Assembly: GCA_024401335.1 (NCBI GenBank)
Contig: JAKSLH010000018.1
Coordinates: 1-58,400 of the forward strand
Source: Bacteroidales bacterium
GTDB taxonomy: Bacteria > Bacteroidota > Bacteroidia > Bacteroidales > Marinilabiliaceae
Direction of reading: 5' to 3'
DNA: 58,400 nt
Shown here: one piece after another, positions 32,882 to 42,358 of the stretch
Layout of the letters: the number at the start of each line of letters is the position of its first letter
How positions within the stretch are numbered: position 1 is the stretch's first letter
The notes under the pieces: generated by a model
What the model was told of the DNA's origin: nothing
Database searches by the model: none
Seen by the model: only the letters and a program-made list of their open reading frames with translations
Translations under genes and position numbers: made by a program

Positions 32882-34045
32882 CTAATGTGCTGCAATGCTT
32901 ACGACCTGGTCGAATGCCTTCTTCTTGCTAAGGTCGCGGTTGAAGAGCAGAGGATAGTTGACTCGGTTTGGGATAGGATAGTCGTTCTTCCACGATATGC
33001 CGTCGTGAAGGCCCCAGAATGTGACGCGTGAGATCTTGTCGCGCTTATTGTAGATAGTGCGCAGCACCTCTTCGTAGCGGTCAGCGATCTGCTGTTCGAC
33101 GTCGGCAGGCAAGCCGTCGGGGAAAGGATTGAGCCAGCGCATGAACTCCTCACGCTGAAGAGCTGGGTCGTACATGGCGCGGCCTGTCATCTGTCCCTCC
33201 TTGGAGAAAGGCAGCATGTCGATGTCGAGTTCGGTTATCATCACCTTAACACCGAGATCGTAGAGGCGGTCGATAGTAGTCTCCACATCCTTCATATCAG
33301 GGTAGTTGAGACCCCAATGAGCCTGTATGCCCACGCCGTCGATGCGTATGCCACGTTGCTGAAGCATCTTAACCAGACGCACCACCCCATCGACCTTAGT
33401 CTGGCGCCACATATTGTAGTCATTATAATAGAGTTCGGCATCAGGATCGCATCGCTGAGCTGTGCTAAAAGCCAGAGTGACGAGGTCGTCTTTATTGCCG
33501 CGGTAGTATTTCTCCCAGCCCTTATCATTGCGGTAGTCACCCTCTTCGCTCACTATCTCGTTGACCACATCCCAGGCATAGACCTTGCCAGCGAAATGAG
33601 TGGCCGTCTTCTCGACATATTCCTCAAGAGAGGCCCTCATCTCGTCGTCGGTGCGCACCGAGCCATCATCGTTGAGCCAGAAGAAGTCGGGAGTCTGGTT
33701 ATGCCACATAAGAGTATGTCCCAGAGCCTTCATTCCGTGTTGAGCAGCGAAGTCACAGTAGGCGTCACCAGGGGCAAAGTCCCACGTATCGGGAGAAGGG
33801 TGGATATATTCAGGCTTGAGGACGCTCTCGGGCGAGACAGCATTGAACTGCTGGCAGATGAGACCTATAGCGGCCGTATCGTTGAGATCGATAATAGGTT
33901 GAGCCACAGCCACACCAACAAGGAAATCGTCGGCAAACGCATCTTTGAGAGTCACGTTGGTGGCAGGATGATTTTGGGGAGCTGAGCAGGCAGCGAGAGA
34001 GCATGCGGCAGCCACAGCCAGAGTAAGAGTAGAGTATTTCTTCAT
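32882..34045 (-). CDS. Endo-1,4-beta-xylanase, GH10, lipoprotein
   Basis: About 387 residues from the internal Met that opens MKKYSTLTLAVAAACSLAAC; the frame upstream to 34177 is not protein-like. The lipobox LAAC places the protein at a membrane surface. The GH10 barrel shows SPESVLKPEY, GHTLMWHNQTPDFF, the acid/base Glu163 in DVVNEIV and the nucleophile Glu272 in ITELDID, and ends with FWGLHDGISWKNDYP. All catalytic residues are present. It hydrolyses xylan backbones, consistent with plant-fibre use. It stands alone, without a SusC/D pair nearby. Divergent from the 104-aa gene. Confidence 0.95.
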   Translation of the reverse strand: MKKYSTLTLAVAAACSLAACSAPQNHPATNVTLKDAFADDFLVGVAVAQPIIDLNDTAAIGLICQQFNAVSPESVLKPEYIHPSPDTWDFAPGDAYCDFAAQHGMKALGHTLMWHNQTPDFFWLNDDGSVRTDDEMRASLEEYVEKTATHFAGKVYAWDVVNEIVSEEGDYRNDKGWEKYYRGNKDDLVTLAFSTAQRCDPDAELYYNDYNMWRQTKVDGVVRLVKMLQQRGIRIDGVGIQAHWGLNYPDMKDVETTIDRLYDLGVKVMITELDIDMLPFSKEGQMTGRAMYDPALQREEFMRWLNPFPDGLPADVEQQIADRYEEVLRTIYNKRDKISRVTFWGLHDGISWKNDYPIPNRVNYPLLFNRDLSKKKAFDQVVSIAAH

Positions 34046-34258
34046 AATGCTAAAACAAAACATCGCAGGCGACCATAACCGAGAGAGCATGGAGGCGAGC
34101 GGATCGACAGCCGAAAGGTAGTAAAAAATTAGACTTTGCGCATAAGGAAACATCAGAAAACGCATAGCACAGCACACTATAACGTATCATAGTGCATCAT
34201 ATCATAGCGTAATAGAGCGTTGTGAGACAAAGCGCGTCACCGCCCAGGAGGAGCACCA
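34046..34258. promoter_or_regulatory. Divergent intergenic region with TCATAG-like iterations
   Basis: Between the xylanase and the 104-aa gene. 34178-34220 contains repeated ATCATAG and GCATCAT units like those upstream of the paralogue at 30428. They may be binding sites for a shared regulator. No gene is seen. Confidence 0.5.
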
Positions 34259-34266
34259 TAACTTTG
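34259..34266 (+). promoter_or_regulatory. TAACTTTG promoter box of the 104-aa gene
   Basis: Same box as at 30372, followed by a GTCGACAAA-containing leader shared with the paralogue. Confidence 0.65.
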
Positions 34267-34316
34267 CATTGTCGACAAAGAAAACAATGAATGTTTAACT
34301 TAAAAAACGAAAGATT

Positions 34317-34631
34317 ATGGGAAAAGTAACAATTGAATATCCATTTACGGATATATGCGGCAAGGTGAACAAGAGTGATTCGATCTATTTCAGTCATCTG
34401 AACGGCAAGACGTACATCAGGCGCATCAAGAAACCGTTCAAAGGCAAGCCGACAGCCAAGCAGCAAGCCATAACAGAGAAGTTCAAGACATTGCAGCAGC
34501 GCATCTCGGCGATACTCAAGGCAGGGCCAGGCAATGAGGAATACGACCTCTACCATGCACAGTGGAAGGCCAATCCGAACGACTGTGCCACACTGCGAGG
34601 ATACATCTTCAAGATGGAATTTGGCAACTAG
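34317..34631 (+). CDS. Conserved 104-aa protein, paralogue 2, unknown
   Basis: 104 residues opening MGKVTIEYPFTDICGKVNKS. It shares layout with the 103-aa protein at 30428: basic strand pair (YFSHLNGKTYIRRIKK), lysine-rich linker, helix (ITEKFKTLQQRISAIL) and a YHAQWKANPNDCATLRGYIF end. The leader and promoter are also shared, so the whole transcription unit was duplicated. No known domain. Expression probably follows the same signal for both copies. A strong terminator follows at 34658. Confidence 0.82.
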   Translation: MGKVTIEYPFTDICGKVNKSDSIYFSHLNGKTYIRRIKKPFKGKPTAKQQAITEKFKTLQQRISAILKAGPGNEEYDLYHAQWKANPNDCATLRGYIFKMEFGN

Positions 34632-34657
34632 GAGATTGTCAGAATGACGTAACGGCA

Positions 34658-34706
34658 AGCGACCGGAGGCAAGGAAGGAAGACGACCTGCTCCGGTCGCT
34701 TTTTTT
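34658..34706 (+). terminator. Terminator after the 104-aa gene
   Basis: Perfect 11-bp stem AGCGACCGGAG (34658-34668) with CTCCGGTCGCT (34690-34700), then T6. Confidence 0.92.
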
Positions 34707-34762
34707 ACTTATCAGAGAGACGAAAACGTGTTAAAAAACTTTTCCATTGTATGAGAAAGATA

Positions 34763-34863
34763 TATATTTGCGTTGAGCAACTTATCTAACAAACACAATG
34801 ATAGATGATGTAGGTTAGAGCAAGCAGAAAACAAAAAAAGCGATCGGTTTCGATTGAGCTTTT
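34763..34863 (+). promoter_or_regulatory. TATATTTG promoter and leader hairpin of transducer 2
   Basis: TATATTTG (34763-34770) fits TAnnTTTG and leaves a leader of about 145 nt. Within it, 34836-34863 can fold (AAAAGC..ATCG-gttt-CGAT..GCTTTT) into a terminator-like hairpin, so attenuation is possible. Confidence 0.4.
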
Positions 34864-34915
34864 ACAAGTGATTCAAAGTATAGAAACATAACACATTTTA
34901 GCTATAACCCCACTT

Positions 34916-36691
34916 ATGAATAAACGTTGGAATGAATTGACTATGCTGATAATGGGTCCTGTCATTGCTGCCATAGTAATCTTTTTAGGACTCCTTGTCT
35001 CCAATTATTTTGTAGTAAGATCAGACATCAAAGACTTGTCGTTAGCGGATCTGCATTCGAAGGCAGGCGTCTTTGGCAATGCGTTTTACAAGCATGGGCT
35101 AGCCCTTGCGCAGGTCAATGAAGCGTTGAACGACAACTATACAGAACTTCACGAGAAGATACGCGAAAGAGACATGGACTATCTCAAAACCGAGATGGAA
35201 TGGTATAGGATGGTATCAAAACTATATGCGTATATACTTACAGACACAGAAGGAGAGCTCATATTATCCTCTCAAGACAACATCAACACAGAGACGCTAG
35301 CAGGGATTGCAGCAGCAGTGAAAGAGCGAGGCAGGGTATCGGGCATGGATCCTATATTTGAAAACCAGTATTGTACATTCAATGCAGATTATATAAAAGA
35401 CGATGATGGTGAGCCAGTAGCCATATATGTAGCAGTAGGCATGAACACCAGCATAAAAGGCGAGATGGCATTAGGTGTTCATATCGAAGGAGCGACGTCG
35501 TTATTGTTTGACACGACACATTGCATAGCGTCGACATATATGGACGAGAGCGAGTATACGCATATTCCGACACCACAGATGATCATAGACACCTGTTTCA
35601 TAGGATGGAAGGGTCCGGTGATGGAGCTAGAGATAGACGGGGTATATGGTTATTACTATTGCACGCCAATTCCAAGTTACAAAGGGAACGTATCGGCCAC
35701 GGTGACAGTCCATGCATATATGCAGCAGACAGAAGACATAAAGACCAAGCAAGGCATTATACTAGCGATGTGTACTGTTGTTGCGATATCCGTATGTTTG
35801 ATATTGATATTCCTTTTGAGGTACCGACTGATAAAGCCGGTAAAGCAATTTGTAGGGAAGATGAAGAAACTTGCGGATGGAGATTTGACGAGAAATGTGG
35901 TAATAGACAATTCATGTACTGAGATCATCGAGATAAGCGAGAGTGCGCAGGCGATGAAAGACAACATAAGGAGTGTGTTAGTGCCGATAATCGAGAAGAC
36001 AAAAGAGACGAGCCGCAACACCAGCAAACTAGCGCAGATGTCAGTTGCAGTATCAGAAGCGGCAGGCAACCAAGCGGCAGCATTGGAGGAGATATCGAGC
36101 ACAATGGAAGAGATGAATTCTAACTCGGAGCAGAACAGCTACAATGCGAAGAATGCCAATGAGTTAGCCAAGAGCATAGGTCAGGAGATGAAGATTGTAG
36201 GAGAGTCGTCGGCAAGCAGTTCGGCGTCGATATCGCGTATAGCCAACAACATCAACGCCATAGATGACCTTGTGAAGCAGACGAACATACTGTCGCTCAA
36301 TGCGTCGGTAGAGGCAGCCAGAGCTGGAGAGCAAGGCAAAGGCTTTGCAGTTGTAGCCAAGGAAGTAGGTCGCCTAGCGGAACAGACCAGAGAGACAGCA
36401 GAAGGCATCACACAGAATGCCAGCAGCAGTATCAAGGAAGTAGACGACACCAATGAGCGTATCAAGGACATAGTACCGAAGATAGAGCAGATAGTATCTC
36501 AGATGAATGAGATCACAGCGGCCAGCATAGAGCAAAATGCAGGTGCGGCGCAAGTCAATTCGGTCATAGTCGATTTGAACCGTATAACGCAAGAGAATGC
36601 AGCTTCGGCAGAAGAGATGGCATCGCGAACAGCGGAGATTCAGAAGATGGTAGCGGAGATAGGAGATGCGATAAAGGCATTCAAGGTGTAA
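34916..36691 (+). CDS. Methyl-accepting chemotaxis-like transducer 2
   Basis: 591 residues. TM1 at about 9-31, an extracytoplasmic sensor of about 240 residues with a Cache-like core ([20 protein letters not shown]), TM2 at about 282-306, HAMP ([20 protein letters not shown]) and the methyl-accepting coiled coil with tip [20 protein letters not shown]. Ser replaces the usual Ala in the tip (ILSLNA). It ends AIKAFKV, without a CheR-binding pentapeptide. The sensor resembles that of transducer 3 (45819) more than that of transducer 1. It is a single gene with its own leader and shares a bidirectional terminator with ssrA. Ligand and downstream partner unknown. Confidence 0.92.
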   Translation: MNKRWNELTMLIMGPVIAAIVIFLGLLVSNYFVVRSDIKDLSLADLHSKAGVFGNAFYKHGLALAQVNEALNDNYTELHEKIRERDMDYLKTEMEWYRMVSKLYAYILTDTEGELILSSQDNINTETLAGIAAAVKERGRVSGMDPIFENQYCTFNADYIKDDDGEPVAIYVAVGMNTSIKGEMALGVHIEGATSLLFDTTHCIASTYMDESEYTHIPTPQMIIDTCFIGWKGPVMELEIDGVYGYYYCTPIPSYKGNVSATVTVHAYMQQTEDIKTKQGIILAMCTVVAISVCLILIFLLRYRLIKPVKQFVGKMKKLADGDLTRNVVIDNSCTEIIEISESAQAMKDNIRSVLVPIIEKTKETSRNTSKLAQMSVAVSEAAGNQAAALEEISSTMEEMNSNSEQNSYNAKNANELAKSIGQEMKIVGESSASSSASISRIANNINAIDDLVKQTNILSLNASVEAARAGEQGKGFAVVAKEVGRLAEQTRETAEGITQNASSSIKEVDDTNERIKDIVPKIEQIVSQMNEITAASIEQNAGAAQVNSVIVDLNRITQENAASAEEMASRTAEIQKMVAEIGDAIKAFKV

Positions 36692-36752
36692 TCACCATAG
36701 AAATGGGCTCAAGCCTAGCGGTCTATAGTAAATACCAACTGCGCAAAAAACA

Positions 36753-36790
36753 AAAACCATAAACGACAATAACAACTCGTTTATGGTTTT
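36753..36790. terminator. Bidirectional terminator (transducer 2 and ssrA)
   Basis: Perfect 14-bp stem AAAACCATAAACGA (36753-36766) with TCGTTTATGGTTTT (36777-36790). A- and T-runs on both sides serve both strands. Confidence 0.9.
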
Positions 36791-36809
36791 GGTTTTTCAT
36801 ATTAAATTG

Positions 36810-37207
36810 TGGAGCTGTGGGGGATCGAACCCCAGTCCAGACAAAGAAGCAATATGCTTTCTACATGCTTATTCTGCTGTTGGTTTTCGTGAACAGCGTG
36901 GGAGCAGACGCCCGAACTATTCCTTAGCTCTTTGGAATCTTCGCCTTTGGAGAGGAGCACCCCGCCGGCTATCCCTGATTTAGCTGCGCCCCGGGATCAG
37001 ATAGCCTCAAGGAGTGGGCATCTGCAGGACGTCTCGTCACAAGCTCTTAGCGAGTGATAAAGCTTATCTACTATTATTCGATTAAGCAGCGAGAGCATAA
37101 GAAGTTTCGCCAGTTATAGTTTGATACCCGAGATTAAAGAGCCGGCATACCGACGCTCTGCATGCTTACATACCTCTTGGCAATGCTGTCAAATCCAGGT
37201 CAACCCC
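36810..37207 (-). ncRNA. ssrA: Transfer-messenger RNA (tmRNA)
   Basis: Rescues stalled ribosomes and tags their products. On the minus strand the gene starts GGGGTTGACCTGG and ends in a T-arm (GGGGTTCGATCCCC) and acceptor strand CAGCTCC plus A. The acceptor halves pair with two G-U pairs. The terminal CCA is not encoded. The tag reading frame is GGC GAA ACT TCT TAT GCT CTC GCT GCT TAA, tag GETSYALAA, typical of Bacteroidales. A TATCTTTG promoter box lies upstream and a bidirectional terminator downstream. About 398 nt, normal length. Confidence 0.96.
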
Positions 37208-37222
37208 AATTGATATGTGCTA

Positions 37223-37230
37223 CAAAGATA
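37223..37230 (-). promoter_or_regulatory. TATCTTTG promoter box for ssrA
   Basis: A minus-strand TATCTTTG match 16 bp upstream of the mature 5' end, consistent with a short processed leader. Confidence 0.7.
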
Positions 37231-37379
37231 GTGTTTATTTTATTCCTTCACCATCATACGACTCCTTTTTTTAGTCATATAGGTTACGCCTCACTCTAAA
37301 AGACGTAGTTTAGTCATTGTTTTTTCTGACCAATAATAATTCAATAATATTTTTATTCGTGAAAAAAGATGCTGGCAGA

Positions 37380-37387
37380 TATATTTG
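37380..37387 (+). promoter_or_regulatory. TATATTTG promoter box for the peptide/GLPGLI cluster
   Basis: TATATTTG fits TAnnTTTG, about 80 bp before the 68-aa gene. It probably serves the peptide, GLPGLI and barrel genes. Confidence 0.6.
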
Positions 37388-37466
37388 CACTGTTGAATTT
37401 GATATGGCCATTTAGTTCTACAACCTAGTATTAACCGCCAGTGTTACTGGCAAAAAAACAAAGTAT

Positions 37467-37673
37467 ATGAAAAAAATTGCAGGAGCACTCATGATGTTAC
37501 TCGCCATGGCTAGCACATCGATTTCAACAAAGGCCGAAGTCAACAACGAAGCCATGCAGCAGATCAGCACAGACATCGAGGTCAGCATGGACAATGAAAT
37601 GAGGTCACAGAGAACAACTGTCATTGTAATCCAGACCGGTGACGACATCATAGTCATTATTATAAATCAATAG
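37467..37673 (+). CDS. Small exported peptide, candidate signal or precursor
   Basis: 68 residues. Signal peptide MKKIAGALMMLLAMASTSIS with cleavage around TKA. The mature part is about 44 residues: an acidic helix-prone half (NNEAMQQISTDIEVSMDNEM), then a short basic patch and a beta-branched end (TTVIVIQTGDDIIVIIINQ). There are no cysteines and no GG leader. It heads a same-strand run with the GLPGLI protein (66 bp on), barrel, kinase and regulator. I do not recognise the family. A role as a secreted signal or barrel partner is inference from position only. Confidence 0.65.
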   Translation: MKKIAGALMMLLAMASTSISTKAEVNNEAMQQISTDIEVSMDNEMRSQRTTVIVIQTGDDIIVIIINQ

Positions 37674-37739
37674 TCGACAAGTAAATCTTTTAAGGTGTAT
37701 GGGGCTGCTTAACTGCAGCTCCTTTATATAACAATCAAC

Positions 37740-38438
37740 ATGAAAAAAGCTTTTTTCTCACTCATCTGCATCATGGTGTCACTAATCGCATCGGCACAAA
37801 GCAAAAGTATTGTTGCTACATATACCAAGAATGTATCTATACCATCTGAAATAGAGGCCATACCAGATCCTGCCATACGTGAGACCGCCATCAGGAAATT
37901 GAAGGAAGCCAACTCGGGCAAATACTGCGCATATACGAACGGCAAGGAATATGCATTTACACAATCGAAGAATATCACTAACGAAAACATCAATATACAA
38001 GATGCCGGTGCCTGCTACATCGACATTACCCGCAAAGAGGAGATTCGTATCAACAACATCATCGACAAGCCTTTCACTGTGCAGTCGGACTACGAGGCTT
38101 CAAACTGGAAGATTACAAGAGACAAGCAGACAATAGGCGACTATCAGTGCCGCAAAGCTGTCAATGAAGACACGGGGTTTGAAGCATGGTTCACTACCGA
38201 CATACCTGTCGGCATAGGTCCTAATGGCATAATCAACCTGCCTGGTGCCATAATAAAGCTCAAGACACCTTCATACGAATATGTACTCGACGAAATCAAT
38301 GAGGTAGGGGACATGACTCTCAACATGCCTAAGGGAAAGGTTATCGCTAAACAGGAATTTAACGACATCAAAGAGAAACGACTGAAGCAGCTGGGCGTCA
38401 ATGAGGCGAAAGGCACTGTTCAGATAATAACATTATAG
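37740..38438 (+). CDS. GLPGLI family protein
   Basis: 232 residues with a signal peptide ending LIASAQ (about 19). The family hallmark (GLPGLI) appears in variant form as GIINLPGAIIKLK, preceded by GDYQCRKAVNEDTGFEAWFT and IPVGIGPNG, the usual order in these periplasmic proteins. They are nearly always encoded next to a large outer-membrane barrel with a carboxypeptidase-like N-terminal domain, as here 8 bp downstream. Biochemical role unknown. It probably helps assemble or works with the barrel. Confidence 0.88.
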   Translation: MKKAFFSLICIMVSLIASAQSKSIVATYTKNVSIPSEIEAIPDPAIRETAIRKLKEANSGKYCAYTNGKEYAFTQSKNITNENINIQDAGACYIDITRKEEIRINNIIDKPFTVQSDYEASNWKITRDKQTIGDYQCRKAVNEDTGFEAWFTTDIPVGIGPNGIINLPGAIIKLKTPSYEYVLDEINEVGDMTLNMPKGKVIAKQEFNDIKEKRLKQLGVNEAKGTVQIITL

Positions 38439-38446
38439 CCCATAAG

Positions 38447-40975
38447 ATGCGCGTCGCTTGTCTCGTCATTTCACTACTGTTCTTCATATCGGCGTTTGCA
38501 CAAAAGGGACCTCAAGGTAGATTGACCAACGAAAACGGAGCACCTATCCCCTACGCAACCGTTTCCCTATCGGAAGACAGCCTGAACTGTGACATCGTTG
38601 ACTATACTGTCACTAATAATGATGGACATTGGCAACTGTCTTCATCCGCGACGGAGGGGGATTACATCACCTTTGCCTGTCTGGGGTACTTCAGCAAAAC
38701 CTTGCCTGCTCGCTCTTGTGAGAACGTATGTCTGCAGACCAACAGCAGTTCTATCAATGAGATTGTTGTAAAAAGCCGACGTATAGGTATGGACTTGCGC
38801 AACGACACGCTTGTTTACAGTCCTGAGGTGTTCAAGACGGGAACTGAGAACAATCTCGGCGATGTGATACGTAAACTGCCTGGCATGGAAGTGTCTGACG
38901 GTGGCAAGGTGAGTTTTAATGGCAAGGCTGTCGACAAGCTGTTGGTCAACGGCAAGGACATATTGCAGTCGTCGGGCACTACTGCTCTCAACACACTGTC
39001 GGCCGATTTTGCACAGAGCTTCGAACTGCTGCAGAACTACTCCAACGGCAATGTAGCTGAGGCTTTTAGCACCGATAATCCTTTGGCACTGAACATCAAG
39101 ACCGACAAGAATACATCGTCTGCTCAAATAGATCTAGGTGCTGGCATTCGCAACAAATATGACGTGAAGTCATCTCTATTCGACTATGGAGACAAGATTT
39201 CGGAATCGGTCATCATCAACGCGAACAACACTGGAGAGCCTATATTCTCCATACTCGACTACCTGCGAAGCTTTGCTAACTTCGACAAGAGCGCCGGCAA
39301 AGTGCAAAACATCACACTGAACAGCGACATAAGCAGACTGCTGATGCCTTCTGACAACCAGTATGATAAGAACTGTGGACTGGCAAATGTCAACATCGAC
39401 ATATCGAAGTCGGACCTCTACTCCTCCCAACTCATGATACTGGGCAACATGTCGGGCGACAAGGCCCGCAATGAAGACGGCAACATCTATCTCGACAGTA
39501 ACATAGAGAGCCTAACACGGTCGCAAGAGACTAACAGACATCTGTTCGGCACGTCGCAACTGAGGCAGAAATGGAACAAGGATGGTAAGTTCTCTTTATT
39601 GTCGGCGACACAGTTACAAGCAAGTCACAACAAGATGAACACCAACGCTCAGGAGACGTTCAATGGAAAGACCTTGTCATTCATGCAAAAGGAACGTACG
39701 ACAGGCTTCTCGGTGAGCGAGAACTTGACTGCAAACATAATAGTAGGTGGTGGCCTGTGGCAATCGTCGCTCAGCTATGGCATAAACAAGAACTCTGATG
39801 GCGTGACATTGGACAATAAGAACAACAGGAACACGGAGAAGACCTGCATATCGGCCCAATCGAGCGTCACGCTGCCTCTATTCAAAAGCCCCTTCTTCTA
39901 TTCACTTGGCGCTATAGCTATGATGAACAGGGAAGAGCTCAACAACAGATACAAAGAGACCCTCAGATACAAATCACAAATATATCACATCTCGTTGTTG
40001 CGCAATAAGGGGCTGCTCGCCACTGAGGGACGCATAGCGTTACACAAGGCCAACATAACGGCAACAGCTGCCAACGAGGAGACGAAGAGTTCTTTGCTAA
40101 AGATAGAGCCTAAACTGTCACTCAAACTGCGTTTCTCGCAACAGCACGAATTATCCTTTTCTCTTAGCAACAGACATGACTGCATATCTGCCGACATATG
40201 CTCTAGGCAGGACTGGCAACAGTCATACAATGTAATCTACAATCCATCGAAAGTAAGCACACTCTTCGAAAAGACTAGGTCAGTGTCATCCAACTATTTC
40301 TTCATGAGTCTGTATCACAGAACCACCTTTCTAATGACGGCTAACATAACAGACAAGAGGACACCCACAACCGACACTCATTCTGATGTCACGAAAAGTT
40401 TGATTCAGTACACCGACGGTGGATACCAGAAAACGTTCTTTGTCAGTTCAAGTCTTATCAAGGGACTGCCTGCTCCCATCGACACGAAATGTTCTTTCGA
40501 CTTCACTCGTCACAAGCAAAATACGTTTGTCTATTCACAAGAGAACATCATAAAGGGTAACGAATACAGTTGGAAGCTAGCACTGACGACAAGATTCACC
40601 AACAGCCTCGTCAACTGCGAGATGTCATACTCTCAATCAAGAGACAACAACAAGATATCACCCGTCAACATTTCAACACACAATATCAAACACGACACTG
40701 AAGCAAAACTGATATTGCAAAAGGGGAAATGGAATTGCTTTGCAAGCTATGCCTACAAGACAACCGACAACGGACAGAAGACATATCTGCACGATCTATC
40801 GGCTCAATGCACATACAAACACAATTCATACAAGATACAACTCAAAGCGAACAACATTCTACATCTGTCATCATATTCATGGCGTTCCGAAAACATATCC
40901 GAGTCAAAATGCTCACACACTCTCTATAGCAGAATGCCCGGCTACGTCATGATAATAATCAGCAAAAATATATAA
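38447..40975 (+). CDS. Outer-membrane beta-barrel protein with CarboxypepD_reg-like N-terminus
   Basis: 842 residues, TonB-receptor-like. Signal peptide to FISAFAQ (about 18). Carboxypeptidase-regulatory-like fold at about 24-100 (GRLTNENGAPIPYATVSLSE). A plug-like segment at about 115-190 (LGDVIRKLPGMEVSDGGKVS, then FNGKAVDKLLVNGKDIL). Alternating beta strands then run to the C-terminus. No TonB box is recognised, and the final residue is not the usual aromatic, so energised transport is uncertain. It pairs with the GLPGLI gene (8-bp gap) and is followed by a sensor kinase and regulator. The context suggests uptake or sensing of a peptide or small ligand. Confidence 0.88.
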   Translation: MRVACLVISLLFFISAFAQKGPQGRLTNENGAPIPYATVSLSEDSLNCDIVDYTVTNNDGHWQLSSSATEGDYITFACLGYFSKTLPARSCENVCLQTNSSSINEIVVKSRRIGMDLRNDTLVYSPEVFKTGTENNLGDVIRKLPGMEVSDGGKVSFNGKAVDKLLVNGKDILQSSGTTALNTLSADFAQSFELLQNYSNGNVAEAFSTDNPLALNIKTDKNTSSAQIDLGAGIRNKYDVKSSLFDYGDKISESVIINANNTGEPIFSILDYLRSFANFDKSAGKVQNITLNSDISRLLMPSDNQYDKNCGLANVNIDISKSDLYSSQLMILGNMSGDKARNEDGNIYLDSNIESLTRSQETNRHLFGTSQLRQKWNKDGKFSLLSATQLQASHNKMNTNAQETFNGKTLSFMQKERTTGFSVSENLTANIIVGGGLWQSSLSYGINKNSDGVTLDNKNNRNTEKTCISAQSSVTLPLFKSPFFYSLGAIAMMNREELNNRYKETLRYKSQIYHISLLRNKGLLATEGRIALHKANITATAANEETKSSLLKIEPKLSLKLRFSQQHELSFSLSNRHDCISADICSRQDWQQSYNVIYNPSKVSTLFEKTRSVSSNYFFMSLYHRTTFLMTANITDKRTPTTDTHSDVTKSLIQYTDGGYQKTFFVSSSLIKGLPAPIDTKCSFDFTRHKQNTFVYSQENIIKGNEYSWKLALTTRFTNSLVNCEMSYSQSRDNNKISPVNISTHNIKHDTEAKLILQKGKWNCFASYAYKTTDNGQKTYLHDLSAQCTYKHNSYKIQLKANNILHLSSYSWRSENISESKCSHTLYSRMPGYVMIIISKNI

Positions 40976-41004
40976 TAGCTGTTTTTTTATCAGATAAAAA
41001 ATAT

Positions 41005-41012
41005 TAGATTTG
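41005..41012 (+). promoter_or_regulatory. TAGATTTG box directly before the kinase start
   Basis: TAGATTTG matches TAnnTTTG only 5 bp before the ATG. If used, it would give a nearly leaderless mRNA or a start further in. It may be coincidence in AT-rich DNA. Confidence 0.3.
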
Positions 41013-41017
41013 CATAT

Positions 41018-42358
41018 ATGAACAACGACTCAAAGTTTAACACCCACATCATAAACATGGTGTGGTTTCTGTCTATTACATCTATGTTGCTGCTTGTTGC
41101 CTTCCAGGCCTGGCATATCTATAGTATGTTCGTAGCAGAAACCACAAGACAATTCAATCAGAAGATGAATGTCATTAGCCAGGCTGTGTCCAACATACAT
41201 ACTCCCAAAGCTGTATATATTGGTTCTGCTGATGACGCCGACAACATAATATCAAAATTATCGACACCAACTAGCAAAATAGCCACCGACACTCTGTATA
41301 TCGACAACATACCGCCAGAACAACTATACACTATGATCAGCAGAATGAGTGGCGACATAAAGAACAGCCTGTCACCTGTCAAATACGACTCTATACTTGC
41401 CACTCACGACATCTACGCAACGGACTTGTCTATACAACAGGAGGATCTGCACGAAGACTACTACACATCGAGCTATTCCTGGCACCAATGCAGGATGCAT
41501 TTCCATGTGATCATCAACCCTATCCTCAAGAAATCACTTACCGGCACAGTCACTACGAAGGTTGACGATATGCTGGTCAACATACGTTACCCTATCATAT
41601 TATCTCTGCTGGTAATCTTTGTCTTGACTATCTGTTTTTGTTATACAATAAAGACTATAAAATGGCAGATGAAGATCAACGAGATGCGTAGCAACATCAT
41701 CATTACCATGATTCATGAACTCCGCAGACCATTACAATCACTAAAGACCTTCATATCGTTTTTGCGAAACAAGGAGATGAGGACGGACGAGCAGATGACG
41801 CAACAGGTTATTGACGACTCGACTTTTGAGCTCGACAACATGTCGGCCTACCTTGCCAGCACACGCGAAATGGCTTGCGGCAACATGGAATCCACTCCAC
41901 TAAACATTAGTCTGTTTGACATCAACCAGCTTGTCACAAATGTCGTGCGACTAGCAAACGAGCCTCCCAACAAGCACGTCATGATAAAGACATGCTTCAG
42001 CCAAGATGAGATAATGGTAAATGCCGACCAGGTGCATATGGCCAACTGCATACGCAACCTTGTCGAGAACTCTATCAAATACTCCAACGACACAGTGAAC
42101 ATCGATATAAATACCGCTACTGACGACAAACATTGTTTTATTACCGTCATTGACGACGGATGGGGAATACTAGCCAACGAACGTAATCTGGTTTTCGAAC
42201 CATTCACACGCTCTCCACGCTTCAACCGCAGCGAGATACCTGGACTAGGACTGGGACTTAACTATGTAAGGAACATCATACAGATGCATGGTGGCTCTGT
42301 ATGCATAAACAACGTAACTACAGGAACATCTATAACTATCAAAATTCCACTGACATAA
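41018..42358 (+). CDS. Membrane sensor histidine kinase
   Basis: 446 residues. TM1 at about 13-35, a periplasmic domain of about 155 residues with no recognised fold, TM2 at about 188-212. Then the dimerisation helix with phospho-acceptor His233 (MIHELRRPLQSLK) and the ATPase domain with N box (NCIRNLVENSIKY), G1 (DDGWGI) and G2 (GLGLGLNYV). HELRRP is a less common form of the H box (usually HELKTP or HDIRTP). The stop codon overlaps the regulator start (TAATG), the usual coupling of a two-component pair. It presumably senses the state of the barrel/GLPGLI system (inference). Confidence 0.94.
   Translation: MNNDSKFNTHIINMVWFLSITSMLLLVAFQAWHIYSMFVAETTRQFNQKMNVISQAVSNIHTPKAVYIGSADDADNIISKLSTPTSKIATDTLYIDNIPPEQLYTMISRMSGDIKNSLSPVKYDSILATHDIYATDLSIQQEDLHEDYYTSSYSWHQCRMHFHVIINPILKKSLTGTVTTKVDDMLVNIRYPIILSLLVIFVLTICFCYTIKTIKWQMKINEMRSNIIITMIHELRRPLQSLKTFISFLRNKEMRTDEQMTQQVIDDSTFELDNMSAYLASTREMACGNMESTPLNISLFDINQLVTNVVRLANEPPNKHVMIKTCFSQDEIMVNADQVHMANCIRNLVENSIKYSNDTVNIDINTATDDKHCFITVIDDGWGILANERNLVFEPFTRSPRFNRSEIPGLGLGLNYVRNIIQMHGGSVCINNVTTGTSITIKIPLT

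Noticed and set aside
33317-33985. 222-codon plus-strand frame opposite the xylanase
   Set aside because: Antisense to an intact GH10 gene with all catalytic residues.
36783-36983. Plus-strand frame across the tmRNA gene
   Set aside because: The sequence is explained by ssrA on the minus strand (T-arm, tag frame, acceptor pairing).
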